From: Vulcanimicrobiota bacterium
Lineage (GTDB): Bacteria > Vulcanimicrobiota > Vulcanimicrobiia > Vulcanimicrobiales > Vulcanimicrobiaceae
Direction of reading: 5' to 3'
DNA length: 21,692 nt
NCBI GenBank assembly: GCA_014304965.1
Contig: JACRTZ010000193.1
Coordinates: 1-21,692, forward strand
This document shows, in pieces, positions 1 through 7,954 of this stretch (position 1 is the stretch's first letter; each line of letters begins with the position of its first letter). A program made the translations under genes and the position numbers. Below the pieces are notes generated by a model. The model was not told where the DNA came from. It did no database searches and saw nothing but the letters and a program-made list of their open reading frames with translations.

Positions 1-53
1 CCCTTGCCTGGCGCGACGAGCGCCTTTGCGACCGCGGCGAGTTGGCAGTTCAT
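1..53 (-). CDS. class I fructose-bisphosphate aldolase, N-terminal fragment
   Basis: Only the first 17 codons lie in the window; the gene continues beyond the left edge. The ATG at 53 overlaps the glpX stop codon as ATGA, so the gene is the next cistron of the glpX operon and is probably translationally coupled. The visible peptide is MNCQLAAVAKALVAPGKG, which matches the N-terminus of class I aldolases (a run like AKALVAPGKGILAADES). The enzyme would cleave or form fructose-1,6-bisphosphate in the cytoplasm. That fits its neighbour, which dephosphorylates the same compound. The family call rests on this short stretch and on the pathway match, so it is likely but not certain. Confidence 0.72.
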   Translation of the reverse strand, partial: MNCQLAAVAKALVAPGK

Positions 54-1078
54 GTGGTGGCGTGCTCCTTGAGCGCGCTCGACGGCGCGGCGCCGTTGAG
101 CGAAGAGAGATGAGCGAACATCGAGAGGTCGTGTTTGCCGTCGACCATGCGCATCGTGTTGGTCAGCGAAGAAATGATGATGGATTGCGTGTACGCGCTG
201 CCGCGCACGTAACTGACGCCTTGGAGAAATTCTCCGTCGGTGACGCCCGTCGCGGCGAGCATCGCCAGATCCGACTTGCAGAGGTCGTCGAGCGTCAGCA
301 CGCGATTGGGATCGATGCCTTCTTTTTTCGCGATCTCTTCTTCGCCCGCGCCCGGACGCAGCCAGAGGCGGCACTGCATGTCGCCGCCCAAACACTTGAC
401 CGCACAGGCCGTGACGACGCCTTCCGTCGCGCCGCCGATGCCCATCAGCATGTCGATGCGGCTGCGTTCCTCGAGGGCGGCAATCACGCCGTTGGCGACG
501 TCGCCGTCTCCGAAGAGGCGGACGCGCGCGCCGAGTTCGCGTAAGCGGCGGACTTTCTCGTCGTTACGGTCGCGCTCGAGGAGCGCGACCGTGATCTCGC
601 TGATCGGCCGGCCCATGGCCTTGGCCACCGCGCGCACGTTGTCTTCGGCGGAGGCCTCGATCGAGATGACGCCGCGGGCCGCCTTCCCGACGATGATCTT
701 GTCCATGTAGGCGATGTGGGTGTGAAACAGCGACCCGCGTTCGGCCGCTGCGACGACGGAGATCGCGCCATGGCCGCCTTTGGCGGCGAGGGTCGTGCCG
801 TCGATCGGATCCACCGCGACATCCATCGCCGGGCCGTCGCCGGTGCCGACGTGCTCGCCGATGTACAGCATGGGCGCTTCGTCTTTTTCGCCTTCGCCGA
901 TGACCACCACGCCGTCGATGTCGACTTCGCCCAGGACGCTGCGCATCGCATCCACGGCCGCCTGATCTACGGCGTTTTTGTCGCCGCGGCCGACGAGCCG
1001 GCCCGAAATGATCGCCGCTGCCTCGGTTGCCCGAAGAAATTCCAACTCGACCCGGGCGTCAATCCGTCGTCCCTTCAT
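50..1078 (-). CDS. glpX: fructose-1,6-bisphosphatase class II (GlpX)
   Basis: A 342-residue protein of normal GlpX length. It hydrolyses fructose-1,6-bisphosphate to fructose-6-phosphate in gluconeogenesis, and sedoheptulose-1,7-bisphosphate as well in some autotrophs. Family landmarks are present in order: GRGDKNAVDQAAVDAMR (about 30-46), the metal-site segment GEGEKDEAPML (61-71), DPIDGTT (90-96) and GIGGATEG (213-220). The ATG at 1078 is preceded by AGGG at a usable distance (about 8 nt). The stop overlaps the start of the class I aldolase gene by 4 nt, so the two enzymes acting on the same sugar bisphosphate form an operon. The 110 nt upstream to the catalase stop hold no clear promoter. 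No truncation or missing motif is seen. Confidence 0.96.
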   Translation of the reverse strand: MKGRRIDARVELEFLRATEAAAIISGRLVGRGDKNAVDQAAVDAMRSVLGEVDIDGVVVIGEGEKDEAPMLYIGEHVGTGDGPAMDVAVDPIDGTTLAAKGGHGAISVVAAAERGSLFHTHIAYMDKIIVGKAARGVISIEASAEDNVRAVAKAMGRPISEITVALLERDRNDEKVRRLRELGARVRLFGDGDVANGVIAALEERSRIDMLMGIGGATEGVVTACAVKCLGGDMQCRLWLRPGAGEEEIAKKEGIDPNRVLTLDDLCKSDLAMLAATGVTDGEFLQGVSYVRGSAYTQSIIISSLTNTMRMVDGKHDLSMFAHLSSLNGAAPSSALKEHATT

Positions 1079-1103
1079 CTGGGGACCCTATCGGACACGG
1101 CCT

Positions 1104-1120
1104 GTGGAAAACCATTCCAC
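1104..1120 (-). other. short inverted repeat upstream of glpX
   Basis: GTGGAA (1104-1109) and TTCCAC (1115-1120) form a 6-bp stem with a 5-nt loop, 26 nt before the glpX start. It could be an operator or a leader hairpin. No run of T follows, so it does not look like a terminator. Its function is unknown. Confidence 0.3.
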
Positions 1121-1148
1121 CGGTCGTGGCGCTAGCGGAAAATGGCGT

Positions 1149-1176
1149 CCCCGGCGGCCCACGGCCTCCCCCGGGG
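1149..1176 (-). terminator. possible terminator hairpin downstream of the catalase gene
   Basis: On the minus strand, 13 nt after the catalase stop, CCCCGG pairs with CCGGGG (1171-1176 with 1149-1154). An inner GGCC/GGCC stem lies at 1156-1159 and 1163-1166. The downstream strand carries only a weak T stretch (ATTTT) several bases away, so intrinsic termination is plausible but not convincing. The 1079-1188 interval otherwise holds nothing recognisable. Confidence 0.35.
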
Positions 1177-1188
1177 TCGTCCCCTCGT

Positions 1189-3270
1189 CTACATGGAGCG
1201 AGCCCAAAAGCGAAGATCGCGAATCGCCCGGCGGAACTGCGCAACGTCCGCGCCGGCCTTGAGCTCGATCATGCCCGCATCCTTCGGAGCCGGGCCGAGC
1301 GCCCGTTTCAAAAGCGGCGCGGCCGCGGCAACGTACCCAATGAACTTGTGATGAGCGAAGGCATCTGAAACGAAGTCTCGCGCGGCGGGCTCAGCCGCCA
1401 GCGCTTCGACTCCGTCGCCCACCAGCAAAGCGACGCAATCGTACAGAACCGATGGACCGCCCCCAACCTGCTGGTCGGCCGCAATCGCTGAACCATCCTT
1501 CGCTTTTACGCCACCGATTGCCGGAGCGATGATTTCGAACGACGCACCTTCCGCTTTGAGTTCGCGTTGCAAGCGAGCTAGCAAGGTCGCGTCAACACCA
1601 TCCGTCACCAAAATGCCGGCCTTGCGGCCCTTGAACGTGGCGGGCGCGTTCCCAAGGATGCTCAACGCGGGCGACGGTGCGAGATCCGACCTCGGCTCGA
1701 CCGCCGCTTTGGCCGCCTTCGGAACACGGTCGAGTCTGAGCTTCCCGGCAACGCTCCGGGCCAGGCCCTCGTCGACGTTCCGAAGATTCGCAACCATCCG
1801 CGCGCGAATCTCGACGTTTTCGACTTTGCTCAACTCGAAGGTGAAGGCCTCAGCGATGTGCTGCTGCTCGATCGGCAGCTGACTCGCGTAGAACTGACGT
1901 GCCTGGCTGTAATGGTCCGCGAACGTCTGCGAACGCACGCGCGCTTTCGCGCCCGTCTCGACTGCTGCAAACGACTGAAATCCGCGCTCGGGAGTTTCTC
2001 TGGGGCCGCCGGCCGCGCCCGAAACCGAATTGGGCTCGTAGTTTACGCGCCCTTTCGGATTGATAAAGGCCATGTGGCCGTCTTGCTGCAGCGTTTGAAA
2101 GGGGCACTTCGGGGCGTTGATCGGCAGATGGGTGAAGTTCGGGCCGCCCAAGCGCTTGAGCTGGGTGTCGAGATACGAAAAATTCCGGCCTTGCAACAGC
2201 GGGTCGTTGCTGAAATCGACGCCCGGCACGATGTTCTGCGTGCAGAACGCGACTTGCTCGGTTTCCGCAAAGAAGTTGTCGACGCAACGATCGAGGACGA
2301 GGCGGCCGACGATACGGATCGGGACCTCTTCCTCCGGAATAAGCTTCGTCGCGTCCAGTACGTCAAACGCAAACCGCTCGGCAAACTTTTCGTCGAAAAG
2401 CTGCATGCCTAGTTCCCACTCGGGAAAATTGCCCGTCTGAATTGCCGCCCACAGATCGCGGCGGTGAAAGTCGGGATCTGCGCCGTTGATCTTCACGGCC
2501 TCGTTCCAGAGGACGGACTGCATGCCGAGTTTCGGTTTCCAATGAAACTTGACGAACGTCGCTTTCCCCTTCGCATTCACGAGCCGGAACGTGTGAACGC
2601 CGAACCCTTCCATGAACCGCAGCGACCGCGGGATCGTGCGATCGGACATGATCCACATGGCCATGTGGGTACTCTCGGGCGTCAGCGAGATGAAGTCCCA
2701 AAAATTGTCGTGCGCGGTTTGCGCCTGCGGAAATCCGCGATCGGGCTCTTCCTTCGCGGCGTGGATGAGATCGGGAAACTTGATAGCGTCTTGGATGAAG
2801 AAAACGGGAATATTGTTGCCGACGATGTCCCAGTTGCCTTGCTTCGTGTAGAGCTTGACGGCAAACCCGCGCACGTCTCGCGCAAGGTCGGGGGAGCCTT
2901 TGTTGCCGGCAACCGTGGAAAAGCGCACGAACGCCGGAGTTTTTTCGCCAGGACGCTGGAACAGATCCGCCTTCGTGACCTCCGCCAGCGACTCGTATGG
3001 CTCGAAGAACCCGTGCGCCCCGAATCCCCGTGCGTGCACGACGCGTTCGGGAATGCGCTCGTGATCGAAATGAAAAATCTTTTCGCGGAGATGGAAATCC
3101 TCGAGCAGGGTCGGCCCGCGCTCCCCGACGCGAAGCGAATTCTGATCGTCGGAAACCGGCGTTCCTTGCGCCGTCGTCAGCTCGGGCACCGCACCGCCCG
3201 CCGTCTGATGGGTTTCGCCGCCGTTCGGACGGTTTGGCTTGGACTTGCTGCTCGGCACCAATTGCTCCAT
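1189..3270 (-). CDS. katE: large-subunit monofunctional haem catalase (HPII/KatE type)
   Basis: The enzyme decomposes hydrogen peroxide to water and oxygen. From the ATG at 3270 it has 693 residues, the size of large-subunit clade catalases rather than the roughly 500-residue small ones. The distal haem-pocket His sits in RVVHARGFGAHGFFE (His about 79), and the Asn region in DIVGNNIPVFF (about 148-158). The proximal haem Tyr is in RNFSYLDTQ (Tyr about 366). The last 150 or so residues form the extra flavodoxin/DJ-1-like domain typical of HPII, starting near GRKAGILVTDGVDATLL. The reading frame stays open upstream to a GTG at 3312 and an ATG at 3306. Neither has a ribosome site, and those extra residues look uncharacteristic, so 3270 is preferred although its own ribosome site is also weak. 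No catalase-specific regulator is seen nearby. Confidence 0.96.
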   Translation of the reverse strand: MEQLVPSSKSKPNRPNGGETHQTAGGAVPELTTAQGTPVSDDQNSLRVGERGPTLLEDFHLREKIFHFDHERIPERVVHARGFGAHGFFEPYESLAEVTKADLFQRPGEKTPAFVRFSTVAGNKGSPDLARDVRGFAVKLYTKQGNWDIVGNNIPVFFIQDAIKFPDLIHAAKEEPDRGFPQAQTAHDNFWDFISLTPESTHMAMWIMSDRTIPRSLRFMEGFGVHTFRLVNAKGKATFVKFHWKPKLGMQSVLWNEAVKINGADPDFHRRDLWAAIQTGNFPEWELGMQLFDEKFAERFAFDVLDATKLIPEEEVPIRIVGRLVLDRCVDNFFAETEQVAFCTQNIVPGVDFSNDPLLQGRNFSYLDTQLKRLGGPNFTHLPINAPKCPFQTLQQDGHMAFINPKGRVNYEPNSVSGAAGGPRETPERGFQSFAAVETGAKARVRSQTFADHYSQARQFYASQLPIEQQHIAEAFTFELSKVENVEIRARMVANLRNVDEGLARSVAGKLRLDRVPKAAKAAVEPRSDLAPSPALSILGNAPATFKGRKAGILVTDGVDATLLARLQRELKAEGASFEIIAPAIGGVKAKDGSAIAADQQVGGGPSVLYDCVALLVGDGVEALAAEPAARDFVSDAFAHHKFIGYVAAAAPLLKRALGPAPKDAGMIELKAGADVAQFRRAIRDLRFWARSM

Positions 3271-3368
3271 TCGAAAAGACACGAAAGTCGCATTGCGGAC
3301 GCACATCCACACTACGTGGAGAAGTTGGTTCCCGCACGCTCGTGGGACTAAACGAGCGCGCCCCTACG

Positions 3369-3989
3369 CTAAAGCGCGTTCGTCAGAACGAGCACCGGCA
3401 CGATGATGAGGCTTCCGAGCGAAGCCAAGCGGTGGGCTGCGGTCCTGCCCGGACGCGTGACGTAGGCAATTCCCCGCGCGAGCCAGAGCGTCGTTCCGGC
3501 GAGGGCAATCGCGGGCAAGGCGGAATCGCCGGCGTCCCAATACCGGTAATGATATGTCGCGTTAAGATCGAAGAGCGCCGCCAGCGCGACGAAGAGACCG
3601 GCCAGCGCAAACGCGCCGGTCCACGCGTACGGATCGCGCCAGCTCGCGCGAAGCCGCTCGATATTCATCGTGCGTGACGCCGCAGCTGTCGCCAGAATCG
3701 CTGCCTTTCGCTCGCGGGTGAGCGCAGCGCGAGCGTCCGCCCTTCGCTCGGGACTGACCGACTCGGCCTGCCGCAAGAGTGCCGCGCGCGTCGACGCGAG
3801 GGATCCGATTACGAGGACCACCACCAACGCAAGCGTCGCGGTCATGCCCGCGACGATCGCTGCGAAGAACGCCGCAAGGCGCCACCATTCTGGAAGCGCC
3901 GATGCAGATCTCCATAAGATTACCGAGATCGCCATGCATGCTGCGGCGCCTGCCGTTAGGAAGGCGGCGCTGACGTTGATACCCTTCAC
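3369..3989 (-). CDS. hypothetical multi-pass membrane protein (last of the cluster)
   Basis: A 206-residue protein starting at GTG 3989, 13 nt after the stop of the preceding small membrane-protein gene. Hydrophobic segments lie at about 7-25, 38-63, 121-141, 157-172 and 187-204. A charged, Arg-rich loop of about 55 residues (64-118) is probably cytoplasmic. The frame is open further upstream (to 4103) over the preceding gene, but that extension is polar, Arg/Ser-rich shadow sequence, so the GTG is preferred. The ribosome site is weak, consistent with translation coupled to the upstream gene. I do not recognise the family. It lacks the Ile-Trp-His-Trp motif of its neighbours and is assigned to the cluster only by position and membrane topology. 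Confidence 0.7.
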   Translation of the reverse strand: MKGINVSAAFLTAGAAACMAISVILWRSASALPEWWRLAAFFAAIVAGMTATLALVVVLVIGSLASTRAALLRQAESVSPERRADARAALTRERKAAILATAAASRTMNIERLRASWRDPYAWTGAFALAGLFVALAALFDLNATYHYRYWDAGDSALPAIALAGTTLWLARGIAYVTRPGRTAAHRLASLGSLIIVPVLVLTNAL

Positions 3990-4002
3990 GGCGCCGACAA
4001 GC

Positions 4003-4293
4003 CTAGGAGACGTCCGGACTGCGCTTGCGATAGATTCCGAGCGCGACGAGCGCCAAGACTCCCAGGACCAGGCAAAGCGCTCGTAATCCAAAGGCCCAAG
4101 CAACGCCGAAACTGCCCTGCAAGAATGAGAGAGTCACGCCTAAGCCGGTGCTCCAATCCGGATAGTGCAAGAACCACAGGACCGCGAAAACCAAGAAGAA
4201 CGGCAACCAAAGTCCGATGACGGCGAGCGCGGCAATATCCAGGCTCGTTTCGATCTGCAACGACTTCTTGATGTGATCGAACCAACGCTTCAC
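4003..4293 (-). CDS. small membrane protein, short relative of the IWHW paralogues
   Basis: A 96-residue protein starting at GTG 4293, with AGAGG about 9 nt upstream. The start lies 1 nt after the stop that the previous gene would have if its frame were restored. It begins VKRWFDHIKKSLQIETSLDI. This resembles the N-termini of the three neighbouring paralogues (Lys-Arg-Phe/Trp-Phe, a basic amphipathic stretch, then Phe/Leu-Asp and a membrane segment). It has about three hydrophobic segments (roughly 20-42, 50-68 and 70-88) and ends in a basic tail, YRKRSPDVS. It lacks the IWHW segment, so it may be an internally shortened copy of the same family. Function unknown. Confidence 0.68.
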   Translation of the reverse strand: MKRWFDHIKKSLQIETSLDIAALAVIGLWLPFFLVFAVLWFLHYPDWSTGLGVTLSFLQGSFGVAWAFGLRALCLVLGVLALVALGIYRKRSPDVS

Positions 4294-4294
4294 T

Positions 4295-4746
4295 CTAATT
4301 CGCCTCTTGCTCGCGCGCGGTGGTTCTCGTCCGCAACATGTAGACCGCATAGCCGACGATCGTAGCCGCAAAGAAGATCAAGGCGCCTGCGCGGACGCGA
4401 AACCACGGCTCGAAGTCGGGCTCGCCGGGTCCATGTCAAGCGACGTGATTTGGGAGATCATGGCGACGCCATAGCCGAGGAACATGATGCTCAAGCCGCG
4501 CTTGGAACGGTCGATCGAGGGCCACAGCATGAATCCGGCCAGCGCGATCGAGAGCATGCAGATGCCCGCTGCCGTCGACGCGACTGCCACATTATCAACT
4601 GCGGAAGACGTCCAGTGCCAAATCGATTGTCCGAAGAGATCGACGAACAAGATCGCACCCATTGCGATCCCCGCAACCATCGTTACGACGTCGTAGCGGG
4701 ATTTCGACTTCCAGCCGGTCATGACTATATCGAACCAACCTTTCAC
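4295..4746 (-). pseudogene. IWHW-type four-helix membrane protein, frameshifted copy
   Basis: It starts at GTG 4746, overlapping the previous gene's stop as GTGA, with GGGAGG about 10 nt upstream. As sequenced it reads about 123 residues and stops at 4378. Up to SLDMDP it aligns with the intact paralogues at 5672-6115 and 6241-6684, sharing SIWHWTSS, LSIALAGFMLWPSIDRSKR and MISQITSL. After that the frame changes. From about 4429 the next frame gives GEPDFEPWFRVRAGALIFF and then YAVYMLRTRTT, which matches the missing fourth helix of the intact copy (PDIEMWFRVRV..., YMVRSRTT). It ends at TAG 4295, 1 nt before the next GTG. One missing G near 4429-4431 explains everything. A real mutation and a sequencing or assembly error are both possible. 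Confidence 0.75.
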
Positions 4747-5675
4747 CGCGACCCGGCCTCCCTTCCCGTACTGAATTGAGCTGCTTCGCGGAGTTTCCGC
4801 TGGTTGGATTCGGATACGAACGCGATACCTATCGATAAGAGCGCGAGCGCAACGAGCGCGGCGAATACTGGCATCGACGAGGAGCACCAGCCCCAAGGTG
4901 CCCATGAGGTGCACGTCAAGCTTTGGTCGAGCAACGCGGCAAAACTCGCAATGCCCACGATGATATTGAGAAGCAGACCGAGAGCGAGAAGGCCCCTCCG
5001 GCGCTTCCCACGAGGGTCGAGCACTTCGGCGGGCGCGCCGCCCGCGGCGAACCTCGCACGCGCCGCCGGACTGACTGCGAGCAGCAAGCCGGCGGCGATG
5101 AATAGCCCTCGCAAGGCAGCGCCGACGATGACAAGGATGATGAAGAACCGGAGCGGTTCGGGAAACGAGACAACGCTGCCGCGAAACCACACGGCAACGC
5201 CGACAATCAATGCGGAGAAAGCAAGGCTTAAGGCGAGCGTTCTCACCCGCTCTTCGTAAGAGACGGTTCTTCGGCTCAACGCTTTCAAATTATCCCACCA
5301 TGCCACGATTGCGCAGATCGCTCCGACGAGCACGAAAGCACTGGGAACGAATCGCATTTCGGTGTAAGGATCGGTCCATCGAAAGTGCGTCCATGCGTAT
5401 CCAACGGACAGGGTGACGAAACAGACGGCGCTAGCACGCTCGGCTCGATTCAGTTCCGCCCAGTACCTCAATCCGAAAACGCCGAGCACAAAAAGCGCGA
5501 GGAGAAAAAGCGCGACAAGGGCGTTGGTATAAGGCGCGATCTCGGGTCGCCAATCCGACAACCAAAAGAGTTGAAAGGGCAGGATTAGCGCCAGCGAAAT
5601 GGCGACCGGGTGCGTTCCGCGGTTCTTGATCAGCATCGAATAGAGTCGCAGGATCGACTCTTTGGGGGCGTTCAC
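4743..5675 (-). CDS. hypothetical polytopic membrane protein of the cluster
   Basis: A 310-residue protein starting at GTG 5675. It overlaps the upstream gene's stop by 4 nt (GTGA), and its own TGA overlaps the next GTG the same way, so three consecutive genes are linked by overlaps. Hydrophobic segments lie at about 22-40, 47-72, 82-98, 107-125, 147-163, 175-200, 228-247 and 262-285. It has a basic stretch (DPRGKRRRG, near 220) and a polar C-terminal tail. A Cys-containing loop (TCTSWAPWGWC, about 252-262) lies between the last two segments. It shows no similarity I can see to the IWHW paralogues on either side and I do not recognise a family. Its location suggests a partner in one membrane assembly, but that is inference. 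Confidence 0.75.
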   Translation of the reverse strand: MNAPKESILRLYSMLIKNRGTHPVAISLALILPFQLFWLSDWRPEIAPYTNALVALFLLALFVLGVFGLRYWAELNRAERASAVCFVTLSVGYAWTHFRWTDPYTEMRFVPSAFVLVGAICAIVAWWDNLKALSRRTVSYEERVRTLALSLAFSALIVGVAVWFRGSVVSFPEPLRFFIILVIVGAALRGLFIAAGLLLAVSPAARARFAAGGAPAEVLDPRGKRRRGLLALGLLLNIIVGIASFAALLDQSLTCTSWAPWGWCSSSMPVFAALVALALLSIGIAFVSESNQRKLREAAQFSTGREAGSR

Positions 5676-6115
5676 GCGCGCGTAGTTCTACTTCTTACCA
5701 TGTACACTGCAAACGCCAGCATTGCGGCGAATCCAATTATCATCGCCGTGACGCGGACTCGAAACCACATCTCGATGTCGGGTGTGCCGGGTCCGTGCCC
5801 GAGCGACGTGACGTTCGAAACCATCGCGATTCCGACGCCCAACCACAGGAGGCTAGTGTCGCGCTTTGCCCGATCGAGAGACGGCCACAACACAAAACCT
5901 GTCAGCGCAATCGATAGGATGACAATGCCGATGGCCGTCCCAGTCAGATCCAACGCGGTTCCGGTCTTACTCGATGTCCAATGCCAGATGTTCTGACCGA
6001 AAAAAGCGACGAGTAGCAGCGGCACCATGAGCGCTGAGCCGGCGCCGACAACGGCATCAAAGCGCGTAGTCGGCCTCCACCACGCGGTTAACAATTGGAA
6101 AAACCGTTGGATCAT
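5672..6115 (-). CDS. IWHW-type four-helix membrane protein, intact copy 2
   Basis: A 147-residue protein starting at ATG 6115, with GGAG about 10 nt upstream. An in-frame GTG at 6124 is an alternative start. It has a basic amphipathic N-terminus (MIQRFFQLLTAWWRPTTRFD) and four predicted helices at about 21-40, 57-78, 88-104 and 120-141. FGQNIWHWTSS lies in the first loop (about 39-49), LWPSLDRAKRD after helix 2 (77-86), and a basic tail VRSRTTRA closes the protein. It shares these landmarks with the genes at 4295-4746 and 6241-6684, so the three arose by duplication. The Trp-His-Trp at a membrane edge might bind metal, haem or lipid, but nothing in the sequence proves that. Function unknown. 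Confidence 0.78.
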   Translation of the reverse strand: MIQRFFQLLTAWWRPTTRFDAVVGAGSALMVPLLLVAFFGQNIWHWTSSKTGTALDLTGTAIGIVILSIALTGFVLWPSLDRAKRDTSLLWLGVGIAMVSNVTSLGHGPGTPDIEMWFRVRVTAMIIGFAAMLAFAVYMVRSRTTRA

Positions 6116-6240
6116 TGAGAACACACTCCGGCGCCTCCGCGTCTTCGTGGCTCGCACGCGCAGATGGACCAAATCGAGCCGCAATTCAGCCCTGCGACAA
6201 GAATCGGACGCCGACAACGGCACGCCTGGCCGGATCGCCG

Positions 6241-6684
6241 TCAACTGCTGGGAGCCCTCGGCGTCCGCATGGTGAGCAATCCGATAACAATCGATGCGAA
6301 GCCGATGACGGCTATGGCGAGCCGGACAATAATCCAAAAATGGAATTCCGGCGATTGGGAATCGCCCCAGATCGCGGTAATGTACGAGAACATCATCGCC
6401 CCGAGCGCGAGCCACATGACGGTCAATCGCTGCTTCGCGCGGTCCATGGAACGCCAGGTCATTAATCCGGTCAAGGCGATAGACAACTGCGCGAAACCCA
6501 TCATCGTCATCATCACGTTCAAGGCCATCCCGGTGTCCCTTGAACCGAAGTGCCATATTGACGGGACGAACACGCCTATGAACAGAGCCGGCGCTATGAT
6601 GAAAGCAACCGCCGCCGCCGTTACGACGTCGAAGGGCGTCTTCGGTTTCCAGCCCACCGTCAGCAACTGAAAAAAGCGCTTCAT
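6241..6684 (-). CDS. IWHW-type four-helix membrane protein, intact copy 1
   Basis: A 147-residue protein starting at ATG 6684, the first gene of the minus-strand cluster. It is the same length as copy 2 and starts MKRFFQLLTVGWKPKTPFD. The loop motif is PSIWHFGS (about 41-48), so the last aromatic is Phe instead of Trp. After helix 2 it reads TWRSMDRAKQRL (76-87) where copy 2 has LWPSLDRAKRD. Four hydrophobic segments lie at about 19-40, 53-75, 87-105 and 116-139. The long frame extension upstream is not supported by composition. A gap of 125 nt separates its stop from the next gene and holds no terminator I can see. No clear promoter is visible in the 105 nt shared with the divergent aminotransferase gene. 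Confidence 0.76.
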   Translation of the reverse strand: MKRFFQLLTVGWKPKTPFDVVTAAAVAFIIAPALFIGVFVPSIWHFGSRDTGMALNVMMTMMGFAQLSIALTGLMTWRSMDRAKQRLTVMWLALGAMMFSYITAIWGDSQSPEFHFWIIVRLAIAVIGFASIVIGLLTMRTPRAPSS

Positions 6685-6789
6685 CGATTGGAGCACACGA
6701 GCGACCTCTCCGGCGGTCCCCCGCCGCGTTTGAAACGTTCGAGAATGCCGGCCGGCGGGGCCTTCGGCCGAGCGTCGAAGGCGCGTGCC

Positions 6790-7938
6790 ATGGCTCAAAC
6801 GATGACGGTCGCCCGGCTGCGCGAACGCTTCCCGACGCTCTCCACGTCCACGTACCTCGTCAGTCATTCGATGGGGCCGCCGCCCCTGGGTACGCGCGAC
6901 GCGCTCAACGCCTATTGGCAAGCCTGGGCCGACAACGGTCCCGAGGCCTGGAACGAGTGGATGCCTGAAGTGGCGCGCATCGCCGACAAGCTGGGCGCCA
7001 TCTTCGGGGCGCCCGCCGGCAGCGTCTCGCTTGCACCTAATGTCTCGCTCCTACAAGCGGCGATCGCGTCCTCACTGGACTGGACGAGTCCGCGCAACGA
7101 AGTCGTCTTCGAAGCGTTGCAGTTTCCGTCGGTCACGTACGTGTGGAAAGCGTGGGAACGTTTCGGCGCGCGCGTCGTGCGCGTACCGTCCGACGATGGC
7201 CGCACGATGGCGACCGAACGGCTCGTCGCGGCCATCACCGAAAAAACTCAGGTCGTCGTGCTCTCCCATGCCGCATACGTGTCGGGATCTGTCATCGACG
7301 TGCCGGCCATCGTTGCGCGGTGCAAGGAGGTGGGAGCGTATTTCGTGCTCGACGTTTATCAGACGACCGGCACGCTTCCGTACGATGTGACGGAACTCGA
7401 TCTCGACTTCGCCGTCGGCGGAAGTCACAAGTGGCTCTGCGGCGGCCCCGGTTGCGGTTTCATCTACGTCAAGCCGGCATTGCGCGGACAGTTCGAACCG
7501 GCGCTCACCGGCTGGATGGCGCACGAATCGCCCTTCGCCTTCGAGCCCGCGCCGATTCGGCTCGCCTGGAATCAGCACCGCTGGAATACCGGCACGCCGA
7601 CGATTCCCGGCTACCTCGCAGCCCGCGCCGGCCACGAAGCGATCGCCGAGGCCGGTATCGAGAACATCCGCGCGCACAACGTTCGCTTGACGACGACGCT
7701 CGCCGAAGGCGCGCTCGAACGCGGCTTCAGCGTGCCGACGCCGCTCGAGCCGTCCAAACGTACCGGCTGGATCGGAATGGATTTTCCCGGTGCGGATCGC
7801 GTCTGCGAACAATTGATCGAACGCCGCGTGTTCGTAGACTACCGCCCGGGGTGCGGCATCCGCGTCAGTCCGCACTTCTACACGAAGGACGAGGAGATCG
7901 CCGAGTTCTTCCGCCTGCTCGATGAGCTTCGGAAGTAG
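6790..7938 (+). CDS. class V aminotransferase-fold PLP enzyme, kynureninase-like
   Basis: A 382-residue cytoplasmic PLP enzyme. The ATG at 6790 has GAAGG about 8 nt upstream and gives a normal N-terminus (MAQTMTVARLRERFPTL). The earlier ATG codons at 6688 and 6745 add an Arg/Pro-rich stretch without family character. The Schiff-base Lys is in GGSHKWLCGGPGCGF (Lys about 214). The Asp that pairs with the PLP ring nitrogen is in FVLDVYQTTG (about 188). N-terminal TYLVSHSMGPPP and the C-terminal R-x-S-P-H-F-Y-T segment resemble kynureninase and related class V enzymes. The substrate cannot be fixed from sequence: kynurenine, cysteine or another amino acid are possible. No other tryptophan-catabolism gene is in the window. 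It is transcribed divergently from the membrane-protein cluster and ends 16 nt before the convergent DUF72 gene. Confidence 0.88.
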   Translation: MAQTMTVARLRERFPTLSTSTYLVSHSMGPPPLGTRDALNAYWQAWADNGPEAWNEWMPEVARIADKLGAIFGAPAGSVSLAPNVSLLQAAIASSLDWTSPRNEVVFEALQFPSVTYVWKAWERFGARVVRVPSDDGRTMATERLVAAITEKTQVVVLSHAAYVSGSVIDVPAIVARCKEVGAYFVLDVYQTTGTLPYDVTELDLDFAVGGSHKWLCGGPGCGFIYVKPALRGQFEPALTGWMAHESPFAFEPAPIRLAWNQHRWNTGTPTIPGYLAARAGHEAIAEAGIENIRAHNVRLTTTLAEGALERGFSVPTPLEPSKRTGWIGMDFPGADRVCEQLIERRVFVDYRPGCGIRVSPHFYTKDEEIAEFFRLLDELRK

Positions 7939-7954
7939 GGGATGGCAAGCGGCC

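Noticed and set aside
3271..3312. Longer catalase N-terminus from GTG 3312 or ATG 3306
   Set aside because: No ribosome site precedes either codon and the added residues do not look like catalase; ATG 3270 is preferred.
4378..4746. Programmed ribosomal frameshifting in the membrane-protein paralogue
   Set aside because: No slippery heptamer or following hairpin was seen at the shift point; a simple base loss or sequencing error explains it better.
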